From: Aquabacter sediminis
GTDB taxonomy: Bacteria > Pseudomonadota > Alphaproteobacteria > Rhizobiales > Xanthobacteraceae
Reading direction: 5' to 3'
Assembly (NCBI RefSeq): GCF_028863665.1
Contig: NZ_JARBFX010000003.1
Span: 186,001 to 250,000 of the forward strand
DNA: 64,000 bases
Shown piece after piece: positions 25,815 to 33,767 of the stretch. Numbering within the stretch: position 1 is the first letter of the stretch; each line of letters begins with the position of its first letter. Under the pieces are notes generated by a model that ran no database searches, was not told the origin of the DNA, and worked only from the letters and a program-made list of their open reading frames with translations. Position numbers and translations under genes: made by a program.

Positions 25815-26639
25815 CTAGCGCCCTCCTCGGCTGGCGGACCGGACGACGGTCAACCGCAAGCTCGCCGTGATAGCCCGCACCTCAATGAGTGAGGCACGAC
25901 TGAGATCCACGGCGATCGGCCTTGCAGAGTTGATGGTATAAAGCTCTCCATTCACCCGCAGGCGGAAGGGCGCATCAGCCGCCAAGGACACATTCGGGCG
26001 CAGGGGGTCGGGTTTGAGTTCAATGCTTGCCCAGTTGCTGTCCACATAGAAGCCTTGCTGCAGATCCTCCACCGGTGGAGCTGGTGTGTCTTGCCGTTTG
26101 GGCACGACCTGAGGTGGCGGGGTGGGCGCGGAGGATGGGCGCGGATCGCCTTGTTGCCGATCGGGCGGATTGCCCATCGGCTTGCCGCTTTCAGCGGTAT
26201 CGGAGCGACGCTCAGGGGCTGGCTTGGGGTTACCCCTCCAGTCGGGAGGCACCAAATAGAAAAAGGCGACCCATAACCCGGCCGCGAAGCTGGCCAATAC
26301 CAAAAGCTTCGCGCCCCAACTTCTTAGAAATTGGGGCCTCTTCGGCTCCGGCGGTACAAGGTCCCCAGCGGGTAGGACCGGTGGAGGCGGGCGCGCAACG
26401 GAGATAGAGGGATCTGCGATTACAATGCCGTCTTGCTGGACCGGCACATTGACTTGTGGAGGCGGGCTATCCGCACGATCACCGCGCGCTGTCAGTTGAG
26501 GGACGGGCGAAACTTTGTTCGGCGCGCGTCGCGTGGAGGCCCCACAAAACGGGCAATATAATACTTCTGCCAAGAGCTCGCCTTCGCAAGACGTGCATCG
26601 GCCAACTTCTGCTCGCACGATCGGATTTGCCAGCGCCAT
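25815..26639 (-). CDS. Zinc-ribbon membrane protein, first gene of the tubulin-like operon
   Basis: The 274-residue protein has a two-knuckle zinc ribbon at its N-terminus (C15-x2-C18 ... C29-x2-C32), a proline-rich linker (about 57-105, including PPPP), one transmembrane helix (about 110-130, KLLVLASFAAGLWVAFFYLV), a second proline-rich linker and a beta-rich C-terminal domain of about 70 residues that would lie in the periplasm. It could link a cytoplasmic signal to the periplasm. The proline-rich linker is a possible ligand for the GYF-like domain of the tubulin-like protein. The start is the ATG at 26639 or a TTG six bases earlier. A TATAAT box lies about 100 bases upstream. Confidence 0.74.
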   Translation of the reverse strand: MALANPIVRAEVGRCTSCEGELLAEVLYCPFCGASTRRAPNKVSPVPQLTARGDRADSPPPQVNVPVQQDGIVIADPSISVARPPPPVLPAGDLVPPEPKRPQFLRSWGAKLLVLASFAAGLWVAFFYLVPPDWRGNPKPAPERRSDTAESGKPMGNPPDRQQGDPRPSSAPTPPPQVVPKRQDTPAPPVEDLQQGFYVDSNWASIELKPDPLRPNVSLAADAPFRLRVNGELYTINSARPIAVDLSRASLIEVRAITASLRLTVVRSASRGGR

Positions 26640-26739
26640 TGGCAAAGCTTACCCCCACCCTAGGGTGAAGCTAGCGCAGATCCGGTTGTAAGTGAATGGG
26701 CTCCACTGAAATTGAGGCAACTACGACACTGTGAAAATC

Positions 26740-26745
26740 ATTATA
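26740..26745 (-). promoter_or_regulatory. Candidate -10 box of the tubulin-like operon
   Basis: TATAAT on the minus strand within a strongly AT-rich stretch, about 100 bases before the start codon of the zinc-ribbon gene. A convincing -35 element at 17 bases was not seen, so the assignment is tentative. Confidence 0.35.
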
Positions 26746-26782
26746 TAAATCAATAAGATAATAAACGATCGCTGGAATTTGG

Positions 26783-26807
26783 TTGCATACAAATTGTGCA
26801 ATATGCA
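26783..26807. promoter_or_regulatory. Interrupted palindrome upstream of the operon, possible operator
   Basis: TGCATA (26784-26789) and TATGCA (26802-26807) are inverted around twelve bases, with a second overlapping pair TTGCA / TGCAA. The site lies about 40 bases upstream of the candidate TATAAT box, in the place where an activator or repressor could act. No matching regulator is encoded in the operon. Confidence 0.35.
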
Positions 26808-27375
26808 CTAAAAGTTGCCATTTCCTTTGAAGTTGCGAGATGGGACTACCTCACGTTTAAGTACGCGGTGCGGGATTGATAACGGAGCGGCACCCCTGTC
26901 CGCCGGTTGAACTGCGGGGCGATGCCCGCTTTTCCCATGTGCAAGGGAGGGCACGAGCCGCCACTCCCACCACAGCCAAGTGCTGAGCGGGTCCTGCGGG
27001 CGGGGGGAGTTCCCATGGGAATGGGCCGCCCGGCGAAACGCGGACATAGGCCGCCAGGCGGCATCGATTGCTTGCTGAAGCTGTCTGATGATCTGCCGGC
27101 GTATTGTGCCAAGCGGAAGGTCCATGGCGAAAGCACCACGCTGCCCCCCCTTATCCTGGGAATGAGCGCGCCTTGCTCCCGTGCTGGCCGTGCGCACGGT
27201 GCGCATCGGAGGACCGATGCAGAGGCAATGTTTGCTGAACCGCAGGCGTCACACGTCCAGACGCTGGAACGCTTCAAGGCCAGAGCGCCCATGGCCATGA
27301 CAGGCGACATGCCAGGGTCGACATGCCAGGATCGCCCTCTCACGCGCGATGCGTATTCCGGCGGCCGTTTGCCGC

Positions 27376-28095
27376 TTATGCGTTTCGGGTCATGCCGGAG
27401 AGCGCAAGATCCCAGGCTTGCGCGAAATAGCTTTCCTGCGCCGCCGCGTCCGCGAACTGCGGATCGCCCAGCATCGACCGGATCATCGGCTTGATTGAGG
27501 TTGCATAGAGAAGCTGATCGGCGAGGAAAAGCGGATCCCCTTCGGTCAAAAGCCCCGCCGCCTGTGCCGCGCGCACCAGGGCAGCGAAGCGGAACATCAG
27601 CGGATCGTCCGACATGGCGGGTGGGCGAACCGCACCTGCGGGCACAGCCTCTGCCAGCGCCACGCGGTTCAGAGCCATCAGTTCGGGGCGCAGATTGATG
27701 GTAAGCAACTGCCGGGCATAGGCGCGCAGGCGCTCGAGAGGGTGCCCATCTGCGGCCATGGCCGCATCGATTTCCGCGACCACGCGCACGCGAAGCTGAT
27801 CCATGAGCGCCGTGAACAGCGCCGCCTTGGATGGGTAGCGACGATAGAGGGTGTCCTTGCCGGCGCCGCACGCCGCCGCCACCTGCTCCATGGTGGTGGC
27901 GGCGAACCCTTGCTCGGAGAACAGGCGCGCCGCCGTATCCAGAATGAGCTGACCCAGCTCCTCGGCAGCCCTCTTCGTAGGGCGGCCACCGCGGGGCCGT
28001 GGTCGCGCAGCGCCGGCGGTCGCGGCGGGGGACGCCAGAGTGCGCCCCGTCTTTGCCAGGGAAGTCCGGGCCGCGCCGCTCTTCATCTCTCCCAC
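27376..28095 (-). CDS. TetR family transcriptional regulator
   Basis: The 239-residue protein has a basic, disordered N-terminal extension of about 45 residues and then a TetR helix-turn-helix: ILDTAARLFSEQGFAATTMEQVAAACGAGKDTLYRRYPSKAALF (about 50-93). The C-terminal ligand-binding half is helical and not assignable to a subfamily. It is divergent from the siderophore uptake operon, with a palindrome in the shared 200-base gap, which suggests it controls itself and that operon. The ligand is unknown. Confidence 0.88.
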   Translation of the reverse strand: MGEMKSGAARTSLAKTGRTLASPAATAGAARPRPRGGRPTKRAAEELGQLILDTAARLFSEQGFAATTMEQVAAACGAGKDTLYRRYPSKAALFTALMDQLRVRVVAEIDAAMAADGHPLERLRAYARQLLTINLRPELMALNRVALAEAVPAGAVRPPAMSDDPLMFRFAALVRAAQAAGLLTEGDPLFLADQLLYATSIKPMIRSMLGDPQFADAAAQESYFAQAWDLALSGMTRNA

Positions 28096-28132
28096 CCCTC
28101 GGATTCCAAGTGTTCTGCGGAGCTATTTAGAA

Positions 28133-28149
28133 GAAATACAATCTATTTC
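28133..28149. promoter_or_regulatory. Palindrome between TetR and TonB-receptor genes, possible operator
   Basis: GAAATA, five bases, TATTTC form a perfect inverted repeat in an AT-rich segment, 38 bases before the TetR start. CTATTT also occurs as a direct repeat overlapping it, and TTTAGAA nearby resembles half of the alphaproteobacterial Irr (ICE) motif. Either the TetR protein or an iron regulator could bind here. Confidence 0.4.
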
Positions 28150-28298
28150 AAGAACCAAACGCAAGCGTTCCGTTGCCAAATCGTCACAAGGGGACCCCAA
28201 CGCTGCCAAAGCGCCACGAATTTAACTGGACGATATCGTCCCGTTTCTGTTATCCGGTTCCCTCGTTGGACAGCGCGATAGCAAGGCAGAGCATTACA

Positions 28299-30449
28299 AT
28301 GCGAAAGCATGGTCGTGAGATTGCACTATTTGGAATAACTTTAATTTTTACGAGCTCTGCGGCCACCTATGCGCAAGCCCAGAATGCCATTTCTCTGGAT
28401 GCCATTGTGGTGGAAAGCGATGCGGAACGCGCATCCAACGAGACCATCGTTGCCCGGCGCGATTCCGCCTCGACCAAGACCGAAACACCGGTTCTCCAGA
28501 CGCCTCAGTCGGTGGATGTCATCACGCGCAAGCAGCTCGACGACCAGAACCCGCAAACCGTCGGCAATGCCATGCAATACACGGCCGGCGTCTTCATGCC
28601 GGACGCCAACACCCGGTTCGACAGCCTGTTCATTCGAGGCTTTGGCGGGTTCGGAACGGCCAGCACGTTCGTCGGTTTTCTCGACGGCCTCAAGCTGCCC
28701 CGCGGCCAAGCCTTCGGCCAGTTCCAGATCGACCCGTTCCTGCTGGAGCGGATCGATGTGCTGAAGGGCCCCTCCGCCGTGCTTTATGGCCAGGTCAGCC
28801 CGGGCGGCCTGGTCAACATGGTCAGCCGCGACCCCAGCGCCACACCCTATAACGAGATGCGCATGGAGGTGGGCTCCTATGGGCGGATGCAAGGGGGGCT
28901 GACCACCCAAGGCGCCTTCGACGAGCAGGGCATCTGGCAATACAGCCTGTCCGCGATCGGCCGCATCTCCGGCACCCAGTATGAGGACGTGAAGGAATCG
29001 CGCGTAGGCGTTGCGCCGGTCATCACCTGGCAGCCCAATTCAGACACGCGCTTCACCGTCCGTGCCTTCTACGAAAACGACCCGGATGGCGGGTATTTCA
29101 ACTCCGTCTATCCCACTTTCCTGTCGCCGCCCCAGTATCGCAGCTTCCTGAGCCCCACCTTCAACGTGGGCGATCCAGACTTCGACAAATACAGCCGCGA
29201 GCAGGCCGGCATCGGCTATTCGTTCGAGCACCGGGTCAATGACTGGCTTCAGGTCCGCTCCAACACCCGCTATTCCGATGTCTCCAGCCAGCTGCGCGGC
29301 ATCCAGATGTCAGGGCCGATGACCTCGGACGGCATCCTGCCCCGGCAGGCTCTCATCTCCACCGAGCAGGCGGGCGGCGTGGCCACCGACAATAGCGCGG
29401 TGTTCACATTCGCCACCGGCCCGCTGAGCCACAAGGTGGTTGCCGGCTTCGACTATCAGTGGTTCTCCAGCGACTGGACCTATGAATATGGGCTCGCCCC
29501 GAGCCTCAACGTCATGTTTCCGGTCTATGGGGTGAGCGTCGGTCCGTTCATGACGCTCATCGACAACACGCAGGATCTGCAGCAGACCGGGATCTATCTT
29601 CAGGACCAGCTCTCGCTCGGCAATTGGCGGGCGGTGCTCGGCGTGCGGCAGGACTGGACGTCGCAGTCGACGCAGAATCACCTGGCGAACAATTCCACAT
29701 CGAACCAGTCCGCCTCCGCCGCCACTTATCGCGCCGCGCTGCTTTATCTGTTCGAGAATGGCCTTGCGCCCTATGCCAGCTATTCCACCTCGTTCGAACC
29801 GGTGATCGGCGTCGACGCCTCCGGCGATGCCTTCCAGCCAACGCAGGCCGAGCAGGTGGAAGTGGGCCTCAAATACCAGCCCACGTTCATGAACGCGCTT
29901 TTCACCCTGGCGGCCTTCGACATCCGCCAGCAGAATGTACTCACCCCCGGTCCGGTCCTCGGCTTCTCCGTGCAGACGGGCGAGATCCGGTCCCGCGGCC
30001 TTGAATTCGAAGCGCGGGGCAACGTCACCGATACGCTCGAATTGATCGGTGCCCTGACCCTGCTCGATACCGAGATCACCAAGTCGAACACGGCCGATAC
30101 CGTGGGCAAGCACCCCCAGGCTGTGCCCAATTATTTCGGGTCTCTCTGGCTCAACTACAAGTTCACCCAGGGGCCATTGACCGGCCTCACCACCGGCGCA
30201 GGCCTGCGGGTGGTCGGCCCGAGCTATGCCGACGACACCAATGACATCAAGGTGGACGGATTCACCTTGGTCGACCTGTCGCTGCGCTACGATCTGGCCC
30301 GGTTGTCCAGCCAGATGAAGGGCGCAACCGCGACGCTGGACATCCGCAACCTGTTCGACACCACCTATTACACGAGCTGCACCTACGACATTTATTGCCA
30401 GTACGGCACCGGCCGCACCTTCCTGGCGGGCCTGCGCAAGACATGGTGA
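28299..30449 (+). CDS. TonB-dependent siderophore receptor
   Basis: The 716-residue outer-membrane protein has a signal peptide (to about AQAQ), a TonB-box-like start (ISLDAIVVES), a plug domain (TPQSVDVITRKQLDDQ ... FIRGFGG, IDVLKGPSAVLYGQVSPGGLVNMVSR) and a 22-strand-type barrel ending in an aromatic residue (KTW). It belongs to the FhuA/FpvA-like class that imports ferric siderophores using TonB energy. The start at 28299 gives a proper signal peptide; the frame is open from 28173. The following binding-protein gene overlaps its stop by seven bases. The siderophore type (hydroxamate versus catechol) cannot be told. Confidence 0.93.
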   Translation: MRKHGREIALFGITLIFTSSAATYAQAQNAISLDAIVVESDAERASNETIVARRDSASTKTETPVLQTPQSVDVITRKQLDDQNPQTVGNAMQYTAGVFMPDANTRFDSLFIRGFGGFGTASTFVGFLDGLKLPRGQAFGQFQIDPFLLERIDVLKGPSAVLYGQVSPGGLVNMVSRDPSATPYNEMRMEVGSYGRMQGGLTTQGAFDEQGIWQYSLSAIGRISGTQYEDVKESRVGVAPVITWQPNSDTRFTVRAFYENDPDGGYFNSVYPTFLSPPQYRSFLSPTFNVGDPDFDKYSREQAGIGYSFEHRVNDWLQVRSNTRYSDVSSQLRGIQMSGPMTSDGILPRQALISTEQAGGVATDNSAVFTFATGPLSHKVVAGFDYQWFSSDWTYEYGLAPSLNVMFPVYGVSVGPFMTLIDNTQDLQQTGIYLQDQLSLGNWRAVLGVRQDWTSQSTQNHLANNSTSNQSASAATYRAALLYLFENGLAPYASYSTSFEPVIGVDASGDAFQPTQAEQVEVGLKYQPTFMNALFTLAAFDIRQQNVLTPGPVLGFSVQTGEIRSRGLEFEARGNVTDTLELIGALTLLDTEITKSNTADTVGKHPQAVPNYFGSLWLNYKFTQGPLTGLTTGAGLRVVGPSYADDTNDIKVDGFTLVDLSLRYDLARLSSQMKGATATLDIRNLFDTTYYTSCTYDIYCQYGTGRTFLAGLRKTW

Positions 30450-31570
30450 GCGGGACTCTCACACGGCGAGCCCTGCTGGGCGGCACCCTGTCCTGCCTGC
30501 CCCTTCTGGGGGCAGGCGCGGCGGCGATCGAGGTCATGGACATGGCCGGCCGCGCATTGCCCCTCAAGAGGCGCCCCGAGCGTATCGTCCTGCTGGATGC
30601 GCGCGATGCCGTCAGCATGGCCCTTCTCGACCCCGCGCCCCTAGGGCGCGTGGCGGGCTGGGCAGGGCTCGACGGACTGGACAGCGATGCCCTCGTCGCC
30701 GCGCTCAAGGGCACGGCCGGACGGGATGTTCCGGTGATCGGCGGCATGGCGCCTGGAAGCCTCTCGGCGGAAGCGATCATCGCCCTGAAGCCGGACCTGA
30801 TCATCACCACCCGCCAGGTGGAGGGCGCGAACGGGGACATCTCGGCGCAGTTTTCGGCCCTCGGCCTTCCCGTCCTCTTCAGCGACACGAGCAGCAATGC
30901 CGGCCGCCACAAAGGCGACACCCTGCCCGCCCTGTTGCGCATGTGGGGACGCCTGCTCGGCCAGGAGGCGCGCGCCGAGGCGCTGCTTGGCTTTATCGAG
31001 GCGCGCTTTGCCCAGGTCGCCGCCTGCCTCGTTCATCAGCCCTCACGCAAGGTCTATCTGGAGCTCCAGTCCACCTATGAGGATTGCTGCTGGGCCGCAG
31101 GCCGGTCGGTGTGGGGGGAGCTTCTCGCCCAGGCCGGCGGGCGCAGCCTGGATGCTGTGACGTCGCCCTGGTTCCAGAAGATCCATGTGGAGCAGCTCGT
31201 GGTGGAGCAGCCGGACCTCTACATCGCCTCTGGCGGCGTCTTTGCGCGCGGCACACGCCCGGCCATCGCCCCGGGCGTCTCCGGTGATGAAGCCCGTGCG
31301 GGACTGCGCAAGCTTGTGGCGCGGCAGGGATTGGATCTGCTGACCGCAGTGAAGGCAGGCCGGGTCGCGGGCGTGTGGACGGGTCTCGTTGCCATCCGCC
31401 CCCTCAATCATCTGTTCGTGGAGCGCGTGGCCACCTGGCTTCATCCACAGGCCTGCCGCGCCCTTGATCCCGGGCAAAGCTTGCAGGCGCTGAACGAGCG
31501 CTTCCTGGCCGCTCCGATCGCCATGCCTGTCTGGGCAGATCTCATGGCCCCCGACCAAAGGACTTTGTGA
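30443..31570 (+). CDS. Periplasmic siderophore-binding protein of an ABC transporter
   Basis: The 375-residue protein has a twin-arginine-like signal (TLTRRALLGG ... GAGAAA) and a class III metal/siderophore-binding fold: RPERIVLLD near the start, ALKPDLIITT in the middle and DLYIASGG late. It delivers the imported ferric siderophore to the FecCD permease. The ATG overlaps the receptor stop (ATGGTGA); a GTG three bases on is also possible. It belongs to the five-gene uptake operon. Confidence 0.87.
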   Translation: MVSGTLTRRALLGGTLSCLPLLGAGAAAIEVMDMAGRALPLKRRPERIVLLDARDAVSMALLDPAPLGRVAGWAGLDGLDSDALVAALKGTAGRDVPVIGGMAPGSLSAEAIIALKPDLIITTRQVEGANGDISAQFSALGLPVLFSDTSSNAGRHKGDTLPALLRMWGRLLGQEARAEALLGFIEARFAQVAACLVHQPSRKVYLELQSTYEDCCWAAGRSVWGELLAQAGGRSLDAVTSPWFQKIHVEQLVVEQPDLYIASGGVFARGTRPAIAPGVSGDEARAGLRKLVARQGLDLLTAVKAGRVAGVWTGLVAIRPLNHLFVERVATWLHPQACRALDPGQSLQALNERFLAAPIAMPVWADLMAPDQRTL

Positions 31571-32679
31571 GGCCTGCCATGCTCGCCGCCCGCACCACCA
31601 TCTCCTTCCCTCGCATCGATGCCTTCCTGGCCGAGATCCTGGCCTCGCTGACGGCCCATGACATGCCGGTCACCTCCACCGGCGAGGCCTATGTGGCGGT
31701 GTCTCCCTTTGGCACGGCGCGGCTGGTGCCCGGCCCGCACCGGCTCGACATCGAGATCTCGGCGCCCGGCGCGGCGGAGTTGAACCGGGTCCGCTATGCC
31801 ATGACGGGGCTGATCGGCTTCGTGGCCAAGAGCGAGGCCTTGTCCATCGCCTGGGAAGGCGACGAGGTGGGACCGACCTTCCCCCCTGACCTGCGCATTC
31901 TCGCGGTGGAGGACATCCGCGCCCTGACCCCCCGGATGCGACGTGTCATTTTCAAGGGCGAAGACCTGGCGCGGTTCGATACGGCGGATCAGCTTCACGT
32001 CCGGCTGCTTTTTCAGCCCCGGGACGTGCTCACGCCCCACTGGCCTGCGCTGGACGATGCCGGCCTCATTGTCTGGCCGAAGGGACGCCAGAAGCTCGAG
32101 TCCCGCGTTTACACGCTGCGCCATGTGGACGTGGCGGCGGGGCGGCTGTGGATCGACATGTTCGACCATGGCGGCCCGGGCCCTGGAGCCGCGTGGCTGC
32201 GGCGCGCGCGGCAAGGGGACCTGGTGGGCGCGGTGGGTCCGGCGGCTCACGGCCCGAAGCCGGCACCTCGCATTCTGCTGGTGGGGGATGAGACCGGACT
32301 GCCCGGCATCGCGCGGATCCTGGAGGGGGCCGCCCCCGGCACGCGGGGCCTCGCGCTGATCCTGATCGCGGATGCGCTTGAACGCCAGACCTTGCGGGCG
32401 CCCGAGGGGGTGGAGGTGAGATGGCTGTTGCGCTCGGAGCGCGGGGCGGCCGGGGGGACGCCGCTTTGCGACGCGGTCCGCGCCCTCGACTGGAGCCCGG
32501 AGCCGGACGATCTCTTCGTCTGGGTGGGCTGCGAGTTTCATGATTTCCGCGCCATCCGCCATTTCCTGCGCGACACGGTGAGACTGCCGCCGCGCCAGAT
32601 CGTGGCCTTCTCGCACTGGCGCCGTGGCATGAGCGAGGAGGACATCATCGCCGTGGGCGGCCAAGCGGTGAGCGCATGA
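31567..32679 (+). CDS. DUF2218-SIP fusion: siderophore-interacting flavoprotein
   Basis: The 370-residue protein joins an N-terminal DUF2218-like domain (about 5-95) to a siderophore-interacting protein (SIP) module: a FAD-binding barrel with RVYTLRHVD and an NAD(P)H domain starting LLVGDETGLPGIAR. SIP proteins reduce ferric siderophores in the cytoplasm and release iron. It starts at the GTG overlapping the previous stop (GTGA) or an ATG twelve bases later, and its own stop overlaps the permease ATG (ATGA). The position in the uptake operon strongly supports the role. Confidence 0.88.
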   Translation: MRPAMLAARTTISFPRIDAFLAEILASLTAHDMPVTSTGEAYVAVSPFGTARLVPGPHRLDIEISAPGAAELNRVRYAMTGLIGFVAKSEALSIAWEGDEVGPTFPPDLRILAVEDIRALTPRMRRVIFKGEDLARFDTADQLHVRLLFQPRDVLTPHWPALDDAGLIVWPKGRQKLESRVYTLRHVDVAAGRLWIDMFDHGGPGPGAAWLRRARQGDLVGAVGPAAHGPKPAPRILLVGDETGLPGIARILEGAAPGTRGLALILIADALERQTLRAPEGVEVRWLLRSERGAAGGTPLCDAVRALDWSPEPDDLFVWVGCEFHDFRAIRHFLRDTVRLPPRQIVAFSHWRRGMSEEDIIAVGGQAVSA

Positions 32680-33767
32680 ACCGCACTGCGCCCGCCCTCG
32701 GGGCCTCTCGAAAGACGCCAGCCGCGCTTTCGGCGGCCGCGGGCGCCTATCGCCACGGCGTTCGGCGCAAACAGGCCCTGGTCGCGCTGCTGGCGGCTTT
32801 GCTGTTCGTCGCGGTGCTGCTGGACCTGGCATTCGGGCCGGCCCGCTATTCCCTCGAACAGGTGGCCTACGCCCTCGTGGCAGCCGACGCTGCCGCGCCG
32901 GAAATCCAGGCCATCCTGTGGACCATCCGGATGCCCACCGCCCTGATGGCGGCGGTGGTGGGCGCCGCGCTTGCGGTCGCGGGGGCGCAGATGCAGACCA
33001 TCCTGGCCAATCCCCTCGCCTCGCCCTTCACCCTTGGCATCTCGGCCGCGGCAGGCTTTGGCGCCTCTCTCGCTTTGGCTTTCGGCTTCGCCATCATCCC
33101 GGCGCTGGTGGACTACATGGTGCCCCTGAACGCATTGGTGATGGCGCTGGTGGCGGCCGGCATCATCCATGCGTTCAGCCTCCAGCGCGGCGCCACCACC
33201 GAGCGGATCATCCTGCTCGGCATCGCCCTCGTCTTCTCCTTCAACGCCTTCCTCACCCTGGTTCAGTTCCTGGCCTCGGAACAGGCGGTCGCGGCCGTGG
33301 TCTTCTGGACCATGGGGAGCCTTGCCCGGGTGACATGGCCCAAGCTCGGCATCTGCGCTGCGGTGCTGGCGCTGGTGTTGCCCATTTTCATGCGCAGGGC
33401 CTGGTCGCTCACCACCTTGCGGCTCGGGGAAGAGCGGGCCGCAAGCCTCGGCATCGATGTGCGTCGCCTGAAGCTGGAGACCATGGCGCTGGTGGCTGTG
33501 TTGGCCTCGGTGCCGGTGGCCTTCGTGGGCACCATCGGTTTCGTCGGGCTCGTGGGCCCCCATATGGCCCGCCTGCTCATCGGCGAGGACCAGCGCTTTT
33601 TCCTCCCCGCCTCTGCCCTGTGCGGTGCGCTGCTTCTGTCGGCAAGCTCCATCCTCAGCAAGACGCTTGCACCCGGCACCCTCCTTCCCATCGGCATCGT
33701 GACGGCGGTCATCGGCGTGCCCTTCTTCCTTCTGCTCATCCTGCGCGATGCGAGGCGGCGGCCGTGA
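32676..33767 (+). CDS. FecCD family iron-siderophore ABC transporter permease
   Basis: The 363-residue protein has a hydrophilic N-terminus and about nine to ten transmembrane helices with FecCD landmarks: RMPTALMAAVVGAALAVAGAQMQ and NPLASPFTLGIS in the first third, FVGLVGPHMARLL near the end. It is a single permease gene, so it likely forms a homodimer. It overlaps both neighbours by four bases (ATGA upstream, GTGA downstream), so translation of the operon is tightly coupled. Confidence 0.92.
   Translation: MNRTAPALGASRKTPAALSAAAGAYRHGVRRKQALVALLAALLFVAVLLDLAFGPARYSLEQVAYALVAADAAAPEIQAILWTIRMPTALMAAVVGAALAVAGAQMQTILANPLASPFTLGISAAAGFGASLALAFGFAIIPALVDYMVPLNALVMALVAAGIIHAFSLQRGATTERIILLGIALVFSFNAFLTLVQFLASEQAVAAVVFWTMGSLARVTWPKLGICAAVLALVLPIFMRRAWSLTTLRLGEERAASLGIDVRRLKLETMALVAVLASVPVAFVGTIGFVGLVGPHMARLLIGEDQRFFLPASALCGALLLSASSILSKTLAPGTLLPIGIVTAVIGVPFFLLLILRDARRRP

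Larger units (their letters stand above)
26640..27375. other. AT-rich upstream region of the operon, then 550 bases without a supported gene
   Basis: The first 180 bases (26650-26830) are AT-rich, unlike the window, and hold promoter-like sequence for the minus-strand operon. From about 26830 to 27375 GC rises again and open frames exist on both strands, but none shows a start signal and recognisable protein character. It may contain decayed sequence at the boundary of the operon region. Confidence 0.5.

Noticed and set aside
26808-27206. Tryptophan-rich minus-strand frame that looks protein-like (STWLWWEWRL)
   Set aside because: No ribosome-binding site, no known family, and overlapping frames on both strands are equally open. 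It could be decayed sequence but is not supportable as a gene.
16270-28100. Attachment-site repeat of the tRNA-Thr 3' end
   Set aside because: No second copy of GGTTCGAATCCC or its flanks was found by eye beyond the tRNA, so an integrated element with intact ends is not supported.
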